DNA of 64,000 bases from Siphonodentalium dalli (lineage: Eukaryota; Mollusca; Scaphopoda; Gadilida; Siphonodentaliidae). The position numbers were made by a program, and so were the translations under genes. The notes beneath the pieces were generated by a model that saw only the letters and a program-made list of their open reading frames with translations, ran no database searches and had not been told where the DNA came from. Each line of letters opens with the position of its first letter. Positions within the stretch are counted from its first letter, which is position 1. Positions 11,025 through 22,568 of the stretch are shown here, in pieces. Location: assembly GCA_032622095.1 (NCBI GenBank), contig CP136064.1, forward strand, positions 48,864,073-48,928,072. Reading direction: 5' to 3'.

Positions 11025-11362
11025 TCCAGGGCTGTTTTGATACCTGTTACAGGTACGGGAGCCCAAACTCAAGAATGCCAAATGTCCCCATATTCCTAGT
11101 GGACAGTATTGCGTCAACCTGTATTTTCCATTTTTTCAAGGCAATTCAACAATATGCTATATACAAAAATAATCTGCAGTTGCAATAGAGCCTTTATTTG
11201 CATGATTAATTTTGAAATCAGAAATTTTATGTCATATTTATAATACATGTATCTGTGTTGGTTCGGTGTAGAAGCCTTATTAAGTTATATGGGGATATAT
11301 GTATCCTCTGCTGGAAACAGGTGTCCCCAAATTATCTCTGGATTCTTCCCCGGCCCAGAAAT
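11025..11362. repeat. Dispersed repeat (related copies at 39150 and 50142-50425)
   Basis: Contains 'gatacctgttacagg', 'aaatgtccccatattcc' and 'ggaaacaggtgtcccc'. The same blocks occur in inverse orientation at 50142-50425, bounded by CCAGGG / CCCTGG, and in part near 39150. Probably a short DNA element about 300 bp long. Confidence 0.55.
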
Positions 11363-11463
11363 ATGCTTTAAAACAAATTTCTCGGTCAAAATTGCGGATG
11401 AAGATGGATAACTCTAAAATCAAGTGGTAATATGGCCATATTTCGTCGACTAAAATGTTGATA

Positions 11464-11558
11464 CAGTAATGCCCAAAGTAATTGACCACAGCAGAATTAT
11501 GGGTAATTTTTCAGGATTTAGACGGAAATATGGCTTGTTGCCATTCATGGCATTACTG
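11464..11558. mobile_element. Family A MITE, deleted copy
   Basis: CAGTAATGCCC at the left and GGCATTACTG at the right, flanked by TA, but only one hairpin arm remains (95 bp). Confidence 0.75.
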
Positions 11559-12038
11559 TAAATGTCACGTTTTGGGAAATTTTATACCATAGTTGACAGT
11601 GGTTTATAGCATTATTTTGTTGAAATTAATTGATTCTGATAACTAAACCGTAATTTTGAAGAAATGTTGTTGTGGTTGCATCGTGATGATATGGGAACCG
11701 TCTGCTTGGATTAGGTACCTTTAAGCGTAATGCAATTAGGCTTAAGCATAATAGCCTCACTCACAACTCCATTATGCTTAAGCGTAATGCCAAAGCATAA
11801 TGCATTTATGTTTAAGCAAAATAGGTTTTCATAGCCTTACTACCTTACATATAATGGTATCATCTAAGGTAGTTATATATTAAAAGTTACTAGCATCAGT
11901 AATTGGCTGCATCCATTTCAGCTCCAGGGGAGTTTTGAGATATGCAATTTGAATTACGCTTAAGCCTAATACCTTTTCCCATATGAACCAACATTCCAGG
12001 ATTTGTTTGATGAGGAGTTGAACTCAAATTTATTCAAT
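11559..12038. other. Intergenic, 'cttaagcgtaat' repeats
   Basis: Several direct and inverted copies of 'gcttaagcgtaatgc' (about 11720-11830 and 11950-11975), similar to 'ccattacgcttaaatg' just past the sortilin stop codon. Probably a degraded palindromic element. No gene. Confidence 0.4.
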
Positions 12039-13880
12039 AACAAGAGCATCGCTAGGGCGTGGCAAAATACGCCCTTTAGCCATTTCGAATTGTACTATCG
12101 CAAAATAAGATAATACTTTGAGCTTACATTTGAAGAAAATCTGATATACCCCTAATTTCAATGCCAAAATGTGGTCAAATTCTAAGTCGAAAAAATGGCC
12201 ATAACTCATGTAAAAATAATTAGACAGAACCTATATTCAAACTTGGTCTGTAGTTTTAGCTGGGAAATACACATACCAGCTTTGGTTCAGCTCAAATAAT
12301 CAAAACTGGAGTTATCGGTCGGAAACCAAAATGTTATGAAATTGGTCAAATTTTAAGTTGAACAAGAGCTACGCTGGGCGTGCAATATACGCCCTCTCTT
12401 GGGTCGGCGGAAACTGGTAAAAAAGGGGCATAACTCTGGTAAAAATTGGCGGACGGAACTCAAATTTGAACTTGACCTGTGTTTTGGTGGGAGAAAGTAA
12501 TATACCAAATTATCATTGAATCCAATAAGCTATAGTAAAGTTATCATCCGGACAACAAATTTCAGGGATTTTCTAAGTCAAATTACGTCAAATAAGGGGC
12601 ATAACTCCGGTGAAAATTGGCGGACGGAACCCAAATTCGAACTTGAGCTGTCTTTTCTCCTAATAAACCCACATACCAAACTTGATTGAAATCGGTTCAC
12701 TCTAACTAAAGTTATCATCCGGACAACAAATTTCAGGGATTTTCTAAGTCAAATTACGTCAAAAAAGGGGCCATAACTCTCGCAAAAATTATCGGATTAA
12801 AACGAAATTCGGACTTGAGCTGTATTTTGATATATGTAATCCACAAAAAAACGGGTTTTGCGTATAAACATTCCAAAATCGAGTCATCATCCGGAAACCA
12901 AAAAACATAAGAAAAACTGAATTTTCTGAGTCGAAAAAGGGGCATAACTCTGCCAAAAATGGTCGGACAGAACCCAAGTTCGAACTTGACCTGTGTTTTG
13001 GTGGGAGAAAGTAATATACCAAATTTGGATTCATTCCGATAAACTATACTAAAGTTATCATCCGGACAACAAATTTCAAGGATTTTCCAAGTCAAAAAAC
13101 ATTAAATAAGGGGCATAACTCCGGTGAAAATTGGCGGGCGGAACCCAAATTCGAACTTGAACTTACTTTTCGGCTAATAAACCCACATACCAAATTTGAC
13201 TAATTTTGGTTCACTCTAACTAAAGTTATCATCCGGACAACAGGTTAACGGACGGACGGACGCCCGGACGGACAGACCAATACTATAATACGGCCTTTTT
13301 TTCAAAAGGGCGTATAAAAAGGGCCGTAACTCATGTAAAAATAACTGGACGGAACCCATATTCGAACTTGGCCTGTATCTTTAGCTGAGAAATACACATA
13401 CCAACTTTGGTTCAGATCAAATAATCCAAACTGGAGTTATCGGTCGGAAACCAAAAATGTTAACAGACGGTCAAATTCTAAGTCGAAAAAGGGCCGTAAC
13501 TCATGTAAAAATAATTGGACAGAACCCATATTCGAACTTGGCCTGTATCTTTAGCTGGGAAATACACATACCAACTTTGGTTCAGATCAAATAATCCAAA
13601 CTGGAGTTATCGGTCGGAAACCAAAAATGTTAAATGACGGTCAAATTCTAAGTCGAAAAAGGGCCGTAACTCATGTAAAAATATTTGGACGGAACCTATA
13701 TTCGAACTTGGCCTGTATCTTTAGCTGGGAAATACACATACCAACTTTGGTTCAGATCAAATAATCCAAACTGGAGTTATCGATCGGAAACCAAAAATGT
13801 TAACAGACGGACAGACAGACAGACGGACGGACAGACTGATAACATAATACGACCTTTTTTCAAAAAGGGCGTATAAAAAT
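12039..13880 (+). repeat. 'aacaagagc' repeat (family D), outer copy, interrupted
   Basis: Starts AACAAGAGCATCGCTAGGGC and ends 'aaagggcgtataaaaa' near 13880. It is made of units of about 190 bp: 'gggccgtaactcatg ... cgaacttggcctgt ... actggagttatcggtcgg'. A second family member (12361-13320) sits inside it. Just before the end is a 'gacagacagacagacggacgg' run. No open frame is conserved. Confidence 0.75.
12361..13320 (+). repeat. 'aacaagagc' repeat (family D), inner full copy
   Basis: Begins AACAAGAGCTACGCTGGGCG and ends AAAGGGCGTATAAAAA. It is nearly identical over 960 bp to 36933-37906. Internal units of about 190 bp carry 'ggggcataactcc', 'cgaacttgagctg' and 'aagttatcatccgg'. On either side the outer copy resumes its own unit rhythm, which shows insertion into it. 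The repeat type is common in mollusc genomes, and its transposition class is not evident. Confidence 0.78.
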
Positions 13881-14056
13881 GAGCTGTCTGCACCTGGACT
13901 GAATCATGATGAAGCCGCTAAAGTTCAATCATATCATGATGACTCAGATGATGATATGCTTGTTTGATTAATTTCTTCTTACTCAGTCATTTGCATTTCA
14001 TCGGTGAGCTCCTAAAACGTTGCATGTGATATTTTTGGCAATTTAAAAAATAAATA

Positions 14057-14233
14057 CAGTAATGCCGCAAAAATAATCGACCCTTAACCACAGCAGAATT
14101 ATGGGTAATTTTTCAGAATTTAGTCGGAAATATGAGAGCTTTCTGATGAATGGCAACAAGCCATATTTCCGACTGAATCCTGATACCCATAATTCTCCTG
14201 TGGTCAAGGAGTCGATTATTTAGGGCATTACTG
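14057..14233. mobile_element. Family A MITE
   Basis: TA-CAGTAATGCC ... GGGCATTACTG-TA with hairpin arms; the central 'cggaaagctctc' part is partly deleted. Confidence 0.8.
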
Positions 14234-14326
14234 TAAAAACATATTTGGAGTCTATGGGTTTGATTACATTTATATAATCCAGTTTTTTACAACAAAAATT
14301 ACAAAGTACTATTTAGTATATACTAG

Positions 14327-14823
14327 CACGGTGGGGAATCATGTGGTTTCGAGGTTGGTGAGTACCACACATTCAAAATGGCTGAAGCGAGTGCAAACAC
14401 ACAAAAACATAATATATGAGTAACTGACACAAAACATAGCATTTTGACTGTTATGAGCATGTGCTAGTTTATTTTAAAAACAAGTTGATACATTAGTTTT
14501 TCAGTTTTCTATAATATTTTGACAAAATTTGCCTGCCAGAGGTTTGTGGAATACACCAGTCCAATGAATCCATTCATCAAGGAGAATACTTCAACTGACA
14601 ACGTCTTTGGTTTATAGAGCAAACAACTGAATTTGGACACAAATGAGGTATCAGCTTGTTTGAGATATAGTATAGCATATGCTCTAGCTGCCAAAATTCC
14701 ATGTAACTAATATATATCATTATCCTAGTTTATTACCTTTTTCCTCGTTTCTGGTCGCGTTTGGGATCACATCAGCCATTTTTAATGCGTTATCAACTCG
14801 AAACCATGTGTTCCCCCAACGTG
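14327..14823. mobile_element. Transib-like MITE (CACGGTGGGG ends, 5-bp TSD)
   Basis: The left end CACGGTGGGGAATCATGTGG and the right end (read inward) CACGTTGGGGGAACACATGG share terminal inverted repeats of about 27 bp, both running into 'tttcgag'. ACTAG flanks both sides (14322-14326 and 14824-14828). A CAC-starting TIR and a 5-bp duplication indicate Transib. The 497-bp interior has no transposase; the minus-strand 61-codon frame at 14694-14509 is not recognisable. Confidence 0.72.
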
Positions 14824-15196
14824 ACTAGAGCACATCAAATTATTGACTACTGCAGAATAACGGTCTTTTGACTTACATTGACCTAAGAAACTGACATTTC
14901 CCTAATAATTTAATGCTTTTGGAGCAGGCTAAATGTTATCATGCCAATGTATTAGACTATTAGTATATTTCATTAATATTGAAGATATATTCAGGGTACT
15001 GGCAGGTACTAGGTTGATTTTTATGTGAACTTATTTCTCTTTTCATTCAGATTCTAGGCTTCAAAGCTGGTATAATAGAAAACATTCAGATAGTCATTTA
15101 TGGGCCGAGAACATACATCATAATTTGCTAAATAATGGATGTCTTACATCGAAGCTGGTATTCATCATTTTCTTCACCTACATATACATGTATATA

Positions 15197-15372
15197 CAGT
15201 AATGCTCTAATTAATCGACCTCTTAACCAAAGCAGAATTATGGGTAACTTTTCAGGATTTAGTCGGAAATATGGCTTGTTGCCATTCATCGGAAAGCTCT
15301 CGGGGAGATGAGGCTGAAGCAGAATGAGGTCCCCAGAGGGTGAATTTAGTGATGCTAGCCTGCTAGAAGGCT
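15197..15372. mobile_element. Chimeric fragment: family A MITE joined to family B element
   Basis: Starts like a complete family A copy (CAGTAATGCTC..., to about 15303), then switches to the family B arm 'gcagaatgaggtccccagag ... gtgatgctagcc' and ends near 15372. Both are truncated at the junction, so this is a recombinant or a nested deletion. Confidence 0.6.
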
Positions 15373-16380
15373 TGATTATGACGTAGGTTCCTGGCCCTGA
15401 TTTTATTGTGTCGAATGGAATGTGAATTCTTTAAACTTAGAATGGAGTTGATTTTTAATTTTAAATCCTACCATTAACAATTTGTGGTAGACTTTATAGA
15501 GTCTTGGCCTCTCCAGTCTGGTGAGATTTTCAGTTGTCATAAACTGTATTCTTTCGTATGATCTGTGCTAGTGATTAATTGTAGTGGTAGTCATACATTT
15601 GATAAATTTTTTTTGTATGAAGCTATGTAAGGATGTAAGGAGCAAAATTAAAAGTATCTCTTTTTGCAGTCACCCAACCCACAAAGCCCATACTTTACAA
15701 GGTACATGTAAGTATGATTTTGTTTTTGCGGGGGGGGGGGGGGGGGGGGGCTGTATTTATCATATATCAGTGGTCACATACAAGGCCACAAATGTTAATA
15801 ATATTGGAGTTTTACATGTAGCTCTTCTGCTCATATAATGACACAATTAACAGACATACAAATTCAGTCAATTTTGTTAATGTATACATGACTGCTTTAA
15901 ATTGTGCGCACAAAACAAAAATAATTTTGAGAGGGTAAAAAAAATAACTTGATTCAGTTGGATTTGAGGCCATTCTGTTGGGTGACTGCAAGCAAACCAT
16001 ATTTTTTATTATTGCTTAAGCCATGCACAAACTTGAAATATATTGGGATCCAACACTTGTCAAGTTATTTTATTTGCTAGTCTGGTTCCATTTTGAAATA
16101 ATTGAAGTCTCTCTCAAATTAATTGTGCGTGGCTGACACTTCAATCTTTGTATAGTATATATACATGTATATATCAAATTGGGAGAGGGAATATCAAAAC
16201 ATATCGACTGTACTTTGAAGAATTTCATCTAATTATTGTCTGCTAATCTTATAATATTATGCTGAAAACATACTTTGTGATTTTAAATTTGAGTTTATAT
16301 GACATTATACTTTTGTGATGATTCCTGTTTGTTATCTCTAACACATTGAATTGACCTGCATTTGGTTTTATTACACGCTG
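15373..16380. other. Intergenic, no gene seen
   Basis: AT-rich. Contains a 20-nt G run at 15731-15750. 'cacccaaccca' near 15673 and 'ttgggtgactgcaa' near 15980 are inverted, suggesting a small TIR element of about 320 bp (15668-15990). Confidence 0.35.
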
Positions 16381-16519
16381 GCAGCCCTCGAAATTACATG
16401 TAGCTATGGCAAAAGGCAATGCTGCAGAAACAGCCTTAGAAGTAAATATAGAATTTCTTAATGCATTGTCTTGGAATATAAATGCCAATTTCGAGGGCTG
16501 CACAGGTGTGTGTAGTCCA

Positions 16520-16592
16520 AGTCTTCTTGTACTAAAACCAGCTAAGATATTGGGATGGCGATGCTGGCGTTTAGTCCAAGCCCGCTTGCATA
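16520..16592. repeat. Inverted repeat arm, partner at 19525-19598
   Basis: 'gtccaagtcttcttgtac ... gatattgggatggcgatg ... ggcgtttagtccaag' is repeated in inverse orientation at 19525-19598 with few mismatches. The 3 kb between includes the MULE remnant, so this may be the TIR of a larger element or a dispersed repeat. Confidence 0.6.
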
Positions 16593-16687
16593 CCAATCCT
16601 ACCACACGACTTACGCCCACGATCTGTGGCGGGAATCTGTGGTGTATTTTACTCGATTTACCTAGCAAATCAATACATGATGCTATA

Positions 16688-17798
16688 GGGTCCGTGACTA
16701 CCCGCCCCCGAGACAACCCGCCCCCAAAAATCAATTAGCGGTAATCAGTGGCTAATTAGGAGGTGCGATGGGATTATGAGATGTTTGTTTAACGAAACTG
16801 GGTTGTTTTTTTTATATATTTTTATTTGATTTAACAACATGGACAACAATACATACACATGTAATATAATATAACTTGTGAACACAAAAATGCATCAACG
16901 ATAATATGTTTATTTATTACGAACGAAATTAATGAACGAAATTTAAAAACGGAATGAGCGAAGATTAAAAACAAAATTTAATAAGTTTAACAAACGAACA
17001 ATGATTAATTTGGGGCTGGTGCCTCCTTCTGCAGAAGTGGGACCATGGTATAGAAATCTAAGCCGGTCCCCATTGTATTCATTCGTCTATGCCATGCTTC
17101 GATGTCGTTGTTGGTGCGGATGCCATATGAGTATATGCTCCAACTCTATGGGGGGAATGATGAGCTCGTGATCCACTGGCGCTGCATGTAGTCTAGGACC
17201 TCCCTGATCTTTGAACCCTCAGACGTTCTGTCATAGTACTCCTGGAACGTTTCTCTTATTTGTGGAGCCGGGAGGAAGGGAAGAGCCAGCAACTGACGGA
17301 TGAAGTTGTGCAATGGACCCTTCTGGCCATATGCCGTCTTAAGGCCGACGGTTGATGTGTGTCTATTCACGGCCTGCGTCCAGTTCCGTCGGCATCGTTC
17401 AAAGGCTGTTTGTGTATACTCACCTCCAGTTAACATCAGTGAGATGAATCCCGACCACTAAGTGTTGTGATAACACACCGTGATAATGAACCATTTGCAT
17501 CAAATGTTTGTTTTGAAAGCACCCATTTTAATTAGTCTTCACTTAATTAGGCCTACCTTAAGTGCCGTTCAGTTGTCAAAACATTGTGTCATTCTTTATC
17601 CCAGTCCACGCATTGACATAATTAATGAATAAACACATGTTTTGTTGATCAAAATATTTAATAATATATCATCAAAGAACATAAAAGAACATAATCACTA
17701 TTAACTATTTCTGGACAACCCGCCCTTATTTATCGGGACAACCCGCCCCCAAAATAGCATAGGGGCGGGTTGTCTCGGGGGCGGGTAGTCCCGTTCCC
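16688..17798 (-). mobile_element. MULE (Mutator-like) remnant with 9-bp TSD
   Basis: Terminal inverted repeats of about 37 bp: the left begins GGGTCCGTGACTACCCGCCC and the right, read inward, GGGAACGGGACTACCCGCCC. GATGCTATA is duplicated at 16679-16687 and 17799-17807. The length is 1111 bp. A decayed transposase on the minus strand (17436-17005) supports the Mutator superfamily. A second internal 'gacaacccgcccc' block at about 17717-17750 lies next to the right TIR. Confidence 0.85.
17005..17436 (-). pseudogene. MULE transposase C-terminal fragment, frameshifted
   Basis: 17436-17146 encodes a stretch with NWTQAVNRH, FIRQLLALPFLP and QRQWITSSSFPP. After a +1 shift near 17142 the frame continues WSIYSYGIRTNNDIEAWHRR ... 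VPLLQKEAPAP to a stop at 17005. The pattern 'HWTQAV ... FIRxLLxLPFLP ... WxxxxxFPP ... RTNNDxExWHxR' is that of the MULE/FLYWCH-associated transposase domain. The N-terminal catalytic part is missing and the frameshift disables it. It lies inside the 16688-17798 element. Confidence 0.8.
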
Positions 17799-17807
17799 GA
17801 TGCTATA

Positions 17808-18899
17808 TACATCGGAAAGGCTTACATCTTATGGTCACAATGGTGTATAATAATCTAACTTTAATGTTAAATTACACATAGAATATTCCGGTTGATTGCC
17901 ATAAACATCGATTTGTTTCTCTGTTTGTTTACGTTTTAACCGAAAGCCGAAGTGGTCCGAATAAGTTCGGCATAATCCGCTGTTTGTTCTGAGAATTCTA
18001 CTTTCCGTTTCTATATATAGCGCGGGTTTTCCGAACAAAAATGGAGAAAACCGATCGCCCGAAAGTCCAGTTTTCTATGTGCTTTCAGAACAATTCCCGC
18101 ACTAAAAACTTAATGACATAATGGAGGATCAGAACGGTAGTTTTGTTGACAATTTTCGCAAGCAACTTGTCAAAATTGGAGCAAATTAGAACTCTTGTGT
18201 CTGACTTTCCATCCGTGTGATTTTCATCCATGTGCATTTTGACCTTTGTGTTGATAAAATAATCGGAGAACCGAATCACACAGTTTCGAAATATAGTTCT
18301 TCCGTTTTAGTGGGACTTTTCAAACTTAAGGTTACAAATTTATACAAATTTTGTTTGATTTTTTGTGTGCTTAACAAGAGCAGTATATTGCTCTGTTCGC
18401 TTAGTATATATCTTAATTTCGCCGAAGTCCACCAAATGTGGGAAATGTAGCACCATATTATTTATTCTAATACTCGTTGTGTTTACACTGTTTTAAACTT
18501 TGAGAGGGTTGTAATTCCCCGTAATTTATTTAATGTATTACATTTATATCTTCAATGTTTAATTAATCTATTTATTATTTTATTTATTGACACACATAAT
18601 TACGATTACAATGGAGAATTCTTCGTAATTTGCGTTGTTGTCCAAAATCTACGGAATATTTTCAACGGAAAATGCCGAACACAGTTCGCGAGGTCAACCG
18701 AGTTCGCATACTTTTAAAAAATTGTAAACATTGAGGTAAATGTCTCTTTTCGCATTAAATTACCGTTTTAAATTCACAACTGATGTGGGTTTCAGATAAA
18801 ATAGCATGTCTTCTGCGGAAAATATTCGTTTATTGTCGCAATTGTGATATTTTATTTCATATAATTGTGGTTTTATTTGAGCGGGTCACTAACGCTTAA
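17808..18899. other. Intergenic, no gene seen
   Basis: AT-rich. The short frames at 17835-18450 have no recognised domains. 'ttccgaacaaaaatgg' near 18028 and 'gaaaatgccgaacacagtt' near 18665 are weakly inverted. Confidence 0.35.
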
Positions 18900-19491
18900 A
18901 GGGGTACTGTACCCAAGGTGTTGTTGTTGGTTTCTATAATCCCCGAGTCGGAGAATAATGTAACAACTTTTCAATTTTTTGAAAGTTTGTTGAGTACGAA
19001 GTATTGTTACGGATGGCAAATTTACCGGAATGCAAAAATACAAATTGTCGTTGTCGAGTAATTTTTGTAAAGTTTTCAACCAAATGAATCAAATAAACAT
19101 TATATTATATGGTTAGTAGTCCCATATTCTCATTTAAGTTAGTGTACCGTCACTAGTCAATGAATGGCTTGGGTTTTCTCCCCGTATAAGCATAATGTTT
19201 CAAACGATCGTGTGTGCAATTGTTTTCCTAATCCGGTATCCCTCAATTATAATTTGATTACGTTTTGTACACGGAAATTCGAATTTTAAGAGACGCCATT
19301 TTATGGCTGGAGCCATAAAATCAATTTATATTAAATTATTAACTTTTAAATTATTAAATTTTAAGATAGCCTATTAACCTGAGCGTTTACAGAATACATC
19401 TTCGACTCAAATTACTTATATTTCTATATAGTATCGATAATAGATCGTTGTTATCACCGGGAATTTATTGAAAATGGCGTACAGTACCCCT
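18900..19491. mobile_element. TTAA-flanked MITE (Kolobok- or piggyBac-like)
   Basis: TTAA at 18896-18899 and 19492-19495 flank the termini AGGGGTACTGTAC ... GTACAGTACCCCT. Another end of the same family lies at about 23829-23845 (gtgtacagtaccccttTAA). TTAA duplication restricts it to Kolobok or piggyBac; the AGGG start favours Kolobok. No coding capacity. Confidence 0.7.
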
Positions 19492-19524
19492 TTAAGCCGT
19501 GTCATAAGCGAGCATATAGGGCGG

Positions 19525-19598
19525 TCTTGGACTAAACGCCAGCATCGCCATCCCAATATCTTAGCTGGTTTTAGTACAAGAAGACTTGGACTAAGGTG
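19525..19598. repeat. Inverted partner of the 16520-16592 repeat
   Basis: Reads 'cttggactaaacgccagc ... gatattgggatgg' in inverse orientation relative to the 16.5 kb copy, ending 'agaagacttggactaag'. Confidence 0.6.
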
Positions 19599-19599
19599 T

Positions 19600-19915
19600 G
19601 TGGGGACAAATGATTGTTTCTTGTTTTGTTATTGGTATATTCATGCTGTTTCACCTGTAAAGTACTCTTCAAATTCTAAAGTATTGTCGTAAAAGTAAAA
19701 TACCAATTTGAAGGGCTGTGCTGGTGTTTGGGGACAAATGATTGTTTCTTGTTTTGTTATTGGTATATTCATGCTGTTTCACTTGTAAAGTACTCTTCAA
19801 ATTCTAAAGTATTGTTGTAAAAGTAAAATACCAATTTGAAGGGCTGTGCTGGTGTTTGGGGACAAATGATTGTTTCTCGCCTTGTTATTTGTATATTCAT
19901 GCTGTTTCATTTATA
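19600..19915 (+). repeat. Tandem repeat, about 127-bp period, about 2.5 copies
   Basis: 'ggggacaaatgattgtttct ... ttggtatattcatgctg ... aaattctaaagtattgt ... ccaatttgaagggctgtg' occurs twice fully and once partially with few differences. Confidence 0.8.
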
Positions 19916-19949
19916 AAATATAGTAGAGGCTGCTTGATTGTTCTAATTA

Positions 19950-20200
19950 CAGTAATGCCCTAAATAATCAACTACTTAACCACAGCAGAATTATGGGTAA
20001 TTGTTCAGGATTTAGTTGGAAATATGGCTTGATGCCATTCATCGGAAAGCTCTCAGTGAAATATGGCTTGTTGCCATTCATCGGAAAGCTCTCAGTGAGA
20101 GCTTTCCGATGAATGGCAACAAGCCATTTTCCGACTAAATCCGGAAAAATTACCCATAATTCTGCTGCGGTTAAGGAGTCGATTATTTAGGGCATTACTG
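19950..20200. mobile_element. Family A MITE
   Basis: CAGTAATGCCC ... GGGCATTACTG between TA dinucleotides. The left arm carries an extra partial duplicate of 'atatggcttgttgccattc'. The whole unit folds into a hairpin. Confidence 0.82.
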
Positions 20201-20943
20201 TAGTATAGCATGGGTTGATTGGGTATAATTATTATCCATGTCCAAACTACAACATTTAAGATCCACAGTCCGTTTTGATACCCCTAAACTAATATTTCTT
20301 CAGCTTTAAATTAGTTAGGCTGTCTGGCGACATACAATGTATCTATGCAAAATTTGTTATAAAATCATGCCGATTACACATGTAAGTAGATGTTTGTTTA
20401 CACACATGGTTGGCAATTCGAACCAGGAGTCCCTGTATCTGTTCAAGGTGCCATGAAAAGATGTTGGTGACTTATGATAAATATTATACCATACTCAGTA
20501 TTGTTGAGTATTTATTGGTAATGAACTTATTTTGATTACTAAACATACAGCTGCTTTTGAAGAAATACTATTGTAACTGAATGATACGGGGACCCTCAAA
20601 TCGGACCAGAGGATCTTTATAAAATATGAATTTACAGGAGACCCATGTAATATATTTAGGTGATACTTTTCTTCCATTTCATAATACAATTTCATAAGTA
20701 GCATTCAGACGAATCCATGACGTTGGGCTGTATGTTGCGATGACACGATTTTTTGCCTTCTAAAACCATTAACAAAGGTGTGTGCATTGCCTTATAACGC
20801 AGTGCTTCTGATTAATAATTACAGCGAATAAGATTGATATTGGAGTAAATGAATTATTTCAAATCAATCTGTCTAATAAATATATATGTTATGACAATGT
20901 TAACCTGTCAAATCCCAACAACTAACACTTTATTACATACATA

Positions 20944-21194
20944 CAGTAATGCCCAAAGTAATTGACAACTTAACCACAACAGAATTATGGGTAATTTTTC
21001 AGGATTTAGTCGGAAATATGGCTTGTTGCCATTCATCGGAAAGCTCTCGCGAGAGCTTTCCGATGAATGGCAACAAGCCATATTTCCGAGAGCTTTCCGA
21101 TGAATTGCAACAAGCCATATTTCCGACTAAAAATCCTGAAAAATTACCCATAATTCTGCTGTGGTTAAGTGGTCAATTACTTTGGGCATTACTG
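20944..21194. mobile_element. Family A MITE
   Basis: CAGTAATGCCCAAAGTAATT ... GGGCATTACTG with TA flanks inside a longer 'tacata / tgtatgta' symmetry. Inner block 'gagctttccgatgaat' is duplicated. The open frame covering it is the hairpin translated. Confidence 0.82.
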
Positions 21195-21298
21195 TATGTA
21201 TGTAATAAAGTGTTAGTTTTTTATCAATTGAAAAAAAGAAACATGAAGTTACGACTTGCGTTGCTTTGAAAATAGATTCTATCTGTTTTGTGCATTAA

Positions 21299-21543
21299 CC
21301 ATTTCATGACTGGAGCTTTCTTAGTTTTTACCTTGTGCCAATACATTCTTTTATATATGCGAGTCTCCCAGGTGCCTCGCTTATACAAGAGAATGCATTG
21401 GCCTAACAATATTTACCTTGATCTTGCAAGCCAGTGCATTCTCTTATATATGCAAGGCTCCCTATGGGACACTAGCATATATAAGAGAATACACTGGCAC
21501 AGGGTCTTTAATGCTGAACCAGCGCAGCTCCCGTCTTGAAAGG
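21299..21543. mobile_element. piggyBac-like MITE (TTAA flanks), family P copy 1
   Basis: TTAA at 21295-21298 and 21544-21547; TIRs CCATTTCATGACTGGAGC and, inward from the right, CCTTTCAAGACGGGAGC. The interior holds repeated inverted blocks 'gcattctcttatatatgcga' / 'tatataagagaatgcattgg'. Related copies: 33330-33553 and fragments at 23240-23405 and 23940-24030. Confidence 0.7.
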
Positions 21544-21547
21544 TTAA

Positions 21548-22568
21548 CAGATACAACATAACAGACCCATTGCAGCCGTCTGAACACCTTAGTGTTGTCT
21601 GCAATCAAATTTCAACCCTACACACATAACAGATTCGTCTAAATGCTCCTTAACTCAATGAAACTTCACTTTATAATGGTGATGTGTATATTTTCTGGCT
21701 TATTTTTATCAAGATAAAAATATAATCATCAATAAATTCACTGGACTTTTAAACCAAATAATTGTACAATTTTATCAAGTTCCTGATTCACAATAGGGTG
21801 ACGAATACATTAATTTCATGATATAAATATAGAATTTAAAAGACTTGGCAGCCATTTTAGTTCAAGACAGCAATTAGCAATGCTGAAGCCATTTGCTGAC
21901 CAGGCCTTAGAATAAGGTGGCTGTCATTTGCTCTAAGAGCTCTTTCCATCAATGTATCACATTATTATAATCAATAAATTTGTAAAATGATCAAGGAAAT
22001 ATGGGTTGATACAAAAATCGGACTTGGCACTGAAAGGGTTAAAAAAAAACCTGATCTAGATTGAGCTTTGTTCATATCTGCATTATATTTACATTTATTT
22101 TTAGTTTGACTATTATTATGTCTGTTATTTATGAAACACAATATTACAAAATAAAATTGTTTCTATCAATATATCTCAAGGTGATCAGATACAAACAGAC
22201 ATGATTTTATTATACGCTCAATTTGAGCGCAGCTCAATGGTGGTTTATCAAAAAAATTGCAGTTAAATAAATCCCCCCCCCCAGAAGGATTTCACTTTCA
22301 CACTAGCTCACACGTGCCACCAATTCATGACTTGTGTGTGTACCAATGCACTACCAAATATTTCAAAATCCCTGCGATTCCGTTGAGTTATCATTTCCAG
22401 TTATTATTATAGTTAAACATCTGCAGCGATCCACTGTTGGCTTTGATACATCAATTGAAGGCGATGGCCTGGGCATGCGATAACATTATAAATGGAAACA
22501 CATATAATAAAAAGAATATCTATTTTTGAGTGGATAATGAAGATGTCATTCGTGAATGTTTATAAATA
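21548..22568. other. Intergenic, no gene seen
   Basis: AT-rich with a C run at 22276-22284. 22360-22560 is a diverged copy of 210-400. 'ggcactgaaagggttaa' near 22027 looks like one piggyBac-type end. Confidence 0.35.

Noticed and set aside
14700-14800. Minus-strand ATGGCTGATGTGATCCC... followed by a GTAATA donor, looking like a first exon
   Set aside because: It lies within the right terminal region of the Transib-like MITE at 14327-14823, and a related 'aaaatggctgaag' lies in the mirrored position on the left.
16249-16738. Long frames on both strands (161 and 110 codons)
   Set aside because: They cross the inverted repeat at 16520-16592 and run into the MULE terminal repeat. Neither has a recognised domain, and both frames open the same non-coding repeat.
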